A stretch of 64,000 nt of DNA from Paulownia fortunei. Lineage: Eukaryota > Streptophyta > Magnoliopsida > Lamiales > Paulowniaceae. The stretch lies in the NCBI GenBank assembly GCA_019321725.1, contig JAGSPU010000052.1, forward strand, positions 310,001 through 374,000, read 5' to 3'. Both the position numbers and the translations under genes were made by a program. Positions 62,741 to 64,000 of this stretch are shown piece after piece (positions within the stretch are counted from its first letter, which is position 1; each line of letters opens with the position of its first letter). The notes below the pieces were generated by a model, which was not told the origin of the DNA, made no database searches, and was given only the letters and a program-made list of their open reading frames with translations.

Positions 62741-63290
62741 TGTTCAAATTTAAGGTACAGCAATCTTGAAGGCTGTAATTTAGGCAAACTTCATAGGATC
62801 AACGCTCACATTTGCAATTGTTTAAGAGGCAATTCCTGCAATCAAATATATGTAAAAACTACAAAGTGAATTATGGGATGATATTGTCCAAAATAATGAA
62901 AATGAAACCCCCCCCCCCCTCCAACCCCCACACAAATGGATCATCAAATTGAGCATGCAATTAGGATCACAAAAAGGTAAAATCAGACGATAATTGCTGA
63001 AAGAATTAAACATTTCAAATATCCATAAACATTCAGAAAACATCCAGAGATTACATAATCAAAAGAAAGAAACACATAAAAGAAAAAAGGGAACACATAA
63101 TTATTTAACATAACAGGAATATTAAACCCAAAATCCCATGAATCAAACATGATAAAAAAGAAAAAAAAATCAGAAAATGAACCTGTAATGAGACAGAAAG
63201 ATGACCAAAAATGGAGGAGGAGGATGAGGAGGATATGTCTCTAATTTTGTTTGTTGTTTGGGGCAAAGGCCTTGGACTCTTTCTGTTCTG
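62741..63290 (-). promoter_or_regulatory. Spliced 5' leader of the PTI1-like gene with two short uORFs
   Basis: A likely first leader exon ends at 63183 (CATTACAG before GTTCATTT). A second leader exon runs from 62835 (after TTTGATTGCAG) into the coding exon. Within it a start codon is followed at once by a stop (ATGTGA, 62811-62806) and by a five-codon frame ATG AAG TTT GCC TAA (62794-62780). The splice sites are by pattern only; no transcript evidence is available. Confidence 0.45.
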
Positions 63291-63299
63291 TTTCGCGGG

Positions 63300-64000
63300 A
63301 AAGCCGCATGCAAGTCTTTTTAACCGCTAAAACTAACGCAAACCTACGTGCCTGCCTTCATCTTGCACGTCTATAACAACAAACATTCAACTTTCTAACA
63401 TTATAGTACTATATTTCTCATGGACGGCCATAATTCACAAGACAATCTTTTAGTTGTGCTTCTTGACTTGTTATCATCAACTTAATTCCATTATGACACG
63501 ATGTGAATATGTATAACCTTGTATTTTCATCTTTTATTTTTTATTTTTTAATTTTACAAACAAGTTAAAGTTACGTCCAACTAATTAGATGTTAAATATA
63601 AATAGCTTGTCATATAAATGACTAATGTGGGATTAGAATTTCTTGTAATTATAGTTTAGTTATCATGATTTAAGGGATAGTTCAATAATCTTGTTGCATT
63701 GCCAATAAAAATAGATAATACGAACAATTTAAATCAATAGTTTTATTGAATTATAGTATGTTCTTAGGTGAAGATTGCATTGGATTTGAATTCATAATCC
63801 AATACAAATTATTATCAACTTGTATTAATGTTGACTTTGATGTGTTAATAAAACAATAAGATCTCAAAATATTGACCTTAGAGCCCATGGTTGGTACTTC
63901 CTAGGGTGGGCTACATCACATATAAATTTATTAACCCTCCATTTACTCATTATTTTATTACATTAATCTCGCTTTCAAGATTAATTGCGTTCTTAGTTGT
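63300..64000. other. Upstream flank of the PTI1-like gene
   Basis: Promoter-side DNA, GC-richer to about 63370 (GCACGT at 63366-63371, a G-box-like core), then AT-rich to the window end. No gene is seen. Confidence 0.4.

Overview
The window is nuclear DNA from a flowering plant, most likely a core eudicot. Coding exons sit in long AT-rich intergenic DNA, introns have plant-type borders, and the proteins are plant families (dirigent proteins, a PTI1-like kinase, a GIS/ZFP8-type zinc finger, a GPI-anchored lipid-transfer protein). An asterid such as a Lamiales species would fit, but that is an impression from protein similarity. No CRISPR, operon, viral or prokaryotic feature is visible.

Layout. 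1-600: possible 5' leader of a gene that continues off the left edge. 5.9-12.4 kb (minus): an 11-exon homologue of RMC1, the Mic1-domain subunit of the Mon1-Ccz1 Rab7 exchange complex. 12.8-14.6 kb (minus): a two-exon, 57-residue twin-CX9C protein like complex I assembly factor NDUFAF8. 14.7-25.2 kb: gene-poor DNA with local duplications. 25.3-26.1 kb (plus): single C2H2 zinc-finger regulator. 26.1-32.0 kb: mostly non-coding, with one unrecognised 56-codon ORF. 32.0-34.9 kb (minus): six-exon conserved plant membrane protein of unknown function. 37.0 and 41.4 kb (minus): two tandem intronless dirigent genes. Between them (38.15-40.62 kb) lies a long-TIR Mutator-like element that appears to carry a fragment of an IRE/IREH1-type AGC kinase (a Pack-MULE), itself interrupted by a hAT-like MITE. 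45.5-47.0 kb (plus): decayed, intron-containing RPL21 pseudogene with its promoter. 50.1-56.0 kb (plus): 11-exon CCR4 deadenylase. 58.6-59.5 kb (plus): YLS3-type LTPG gene. 60.2-62.7 kb (minus): seven-exon PTI1-like kinase.

The genes do not form a pathway. They cover vesicle traffic, complex I assembly, trichome/hormone transcription control, lignan/lignin radical coupling, mRNA decay, cell-surface lipid binding and signalling.

A feature that cuts across genes: in five otherwise well-conserved genes I find eight places where one base must be added for the exon to read through. All are deletions, mostly in or beside short homopolymers. Residual consensus errors explain this better than five independent pseudogenes, and the same frame breaks hide real exons from simple ORF finding. 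The strongest biological observations are the Pack-MULE with nested MITE between the dirigent duplicates, two GC-AG introns in RMC1, the hidden NDUFAF8-like gene, and start-stop or short uORFs in the PTI1 and CCR4 leaders.
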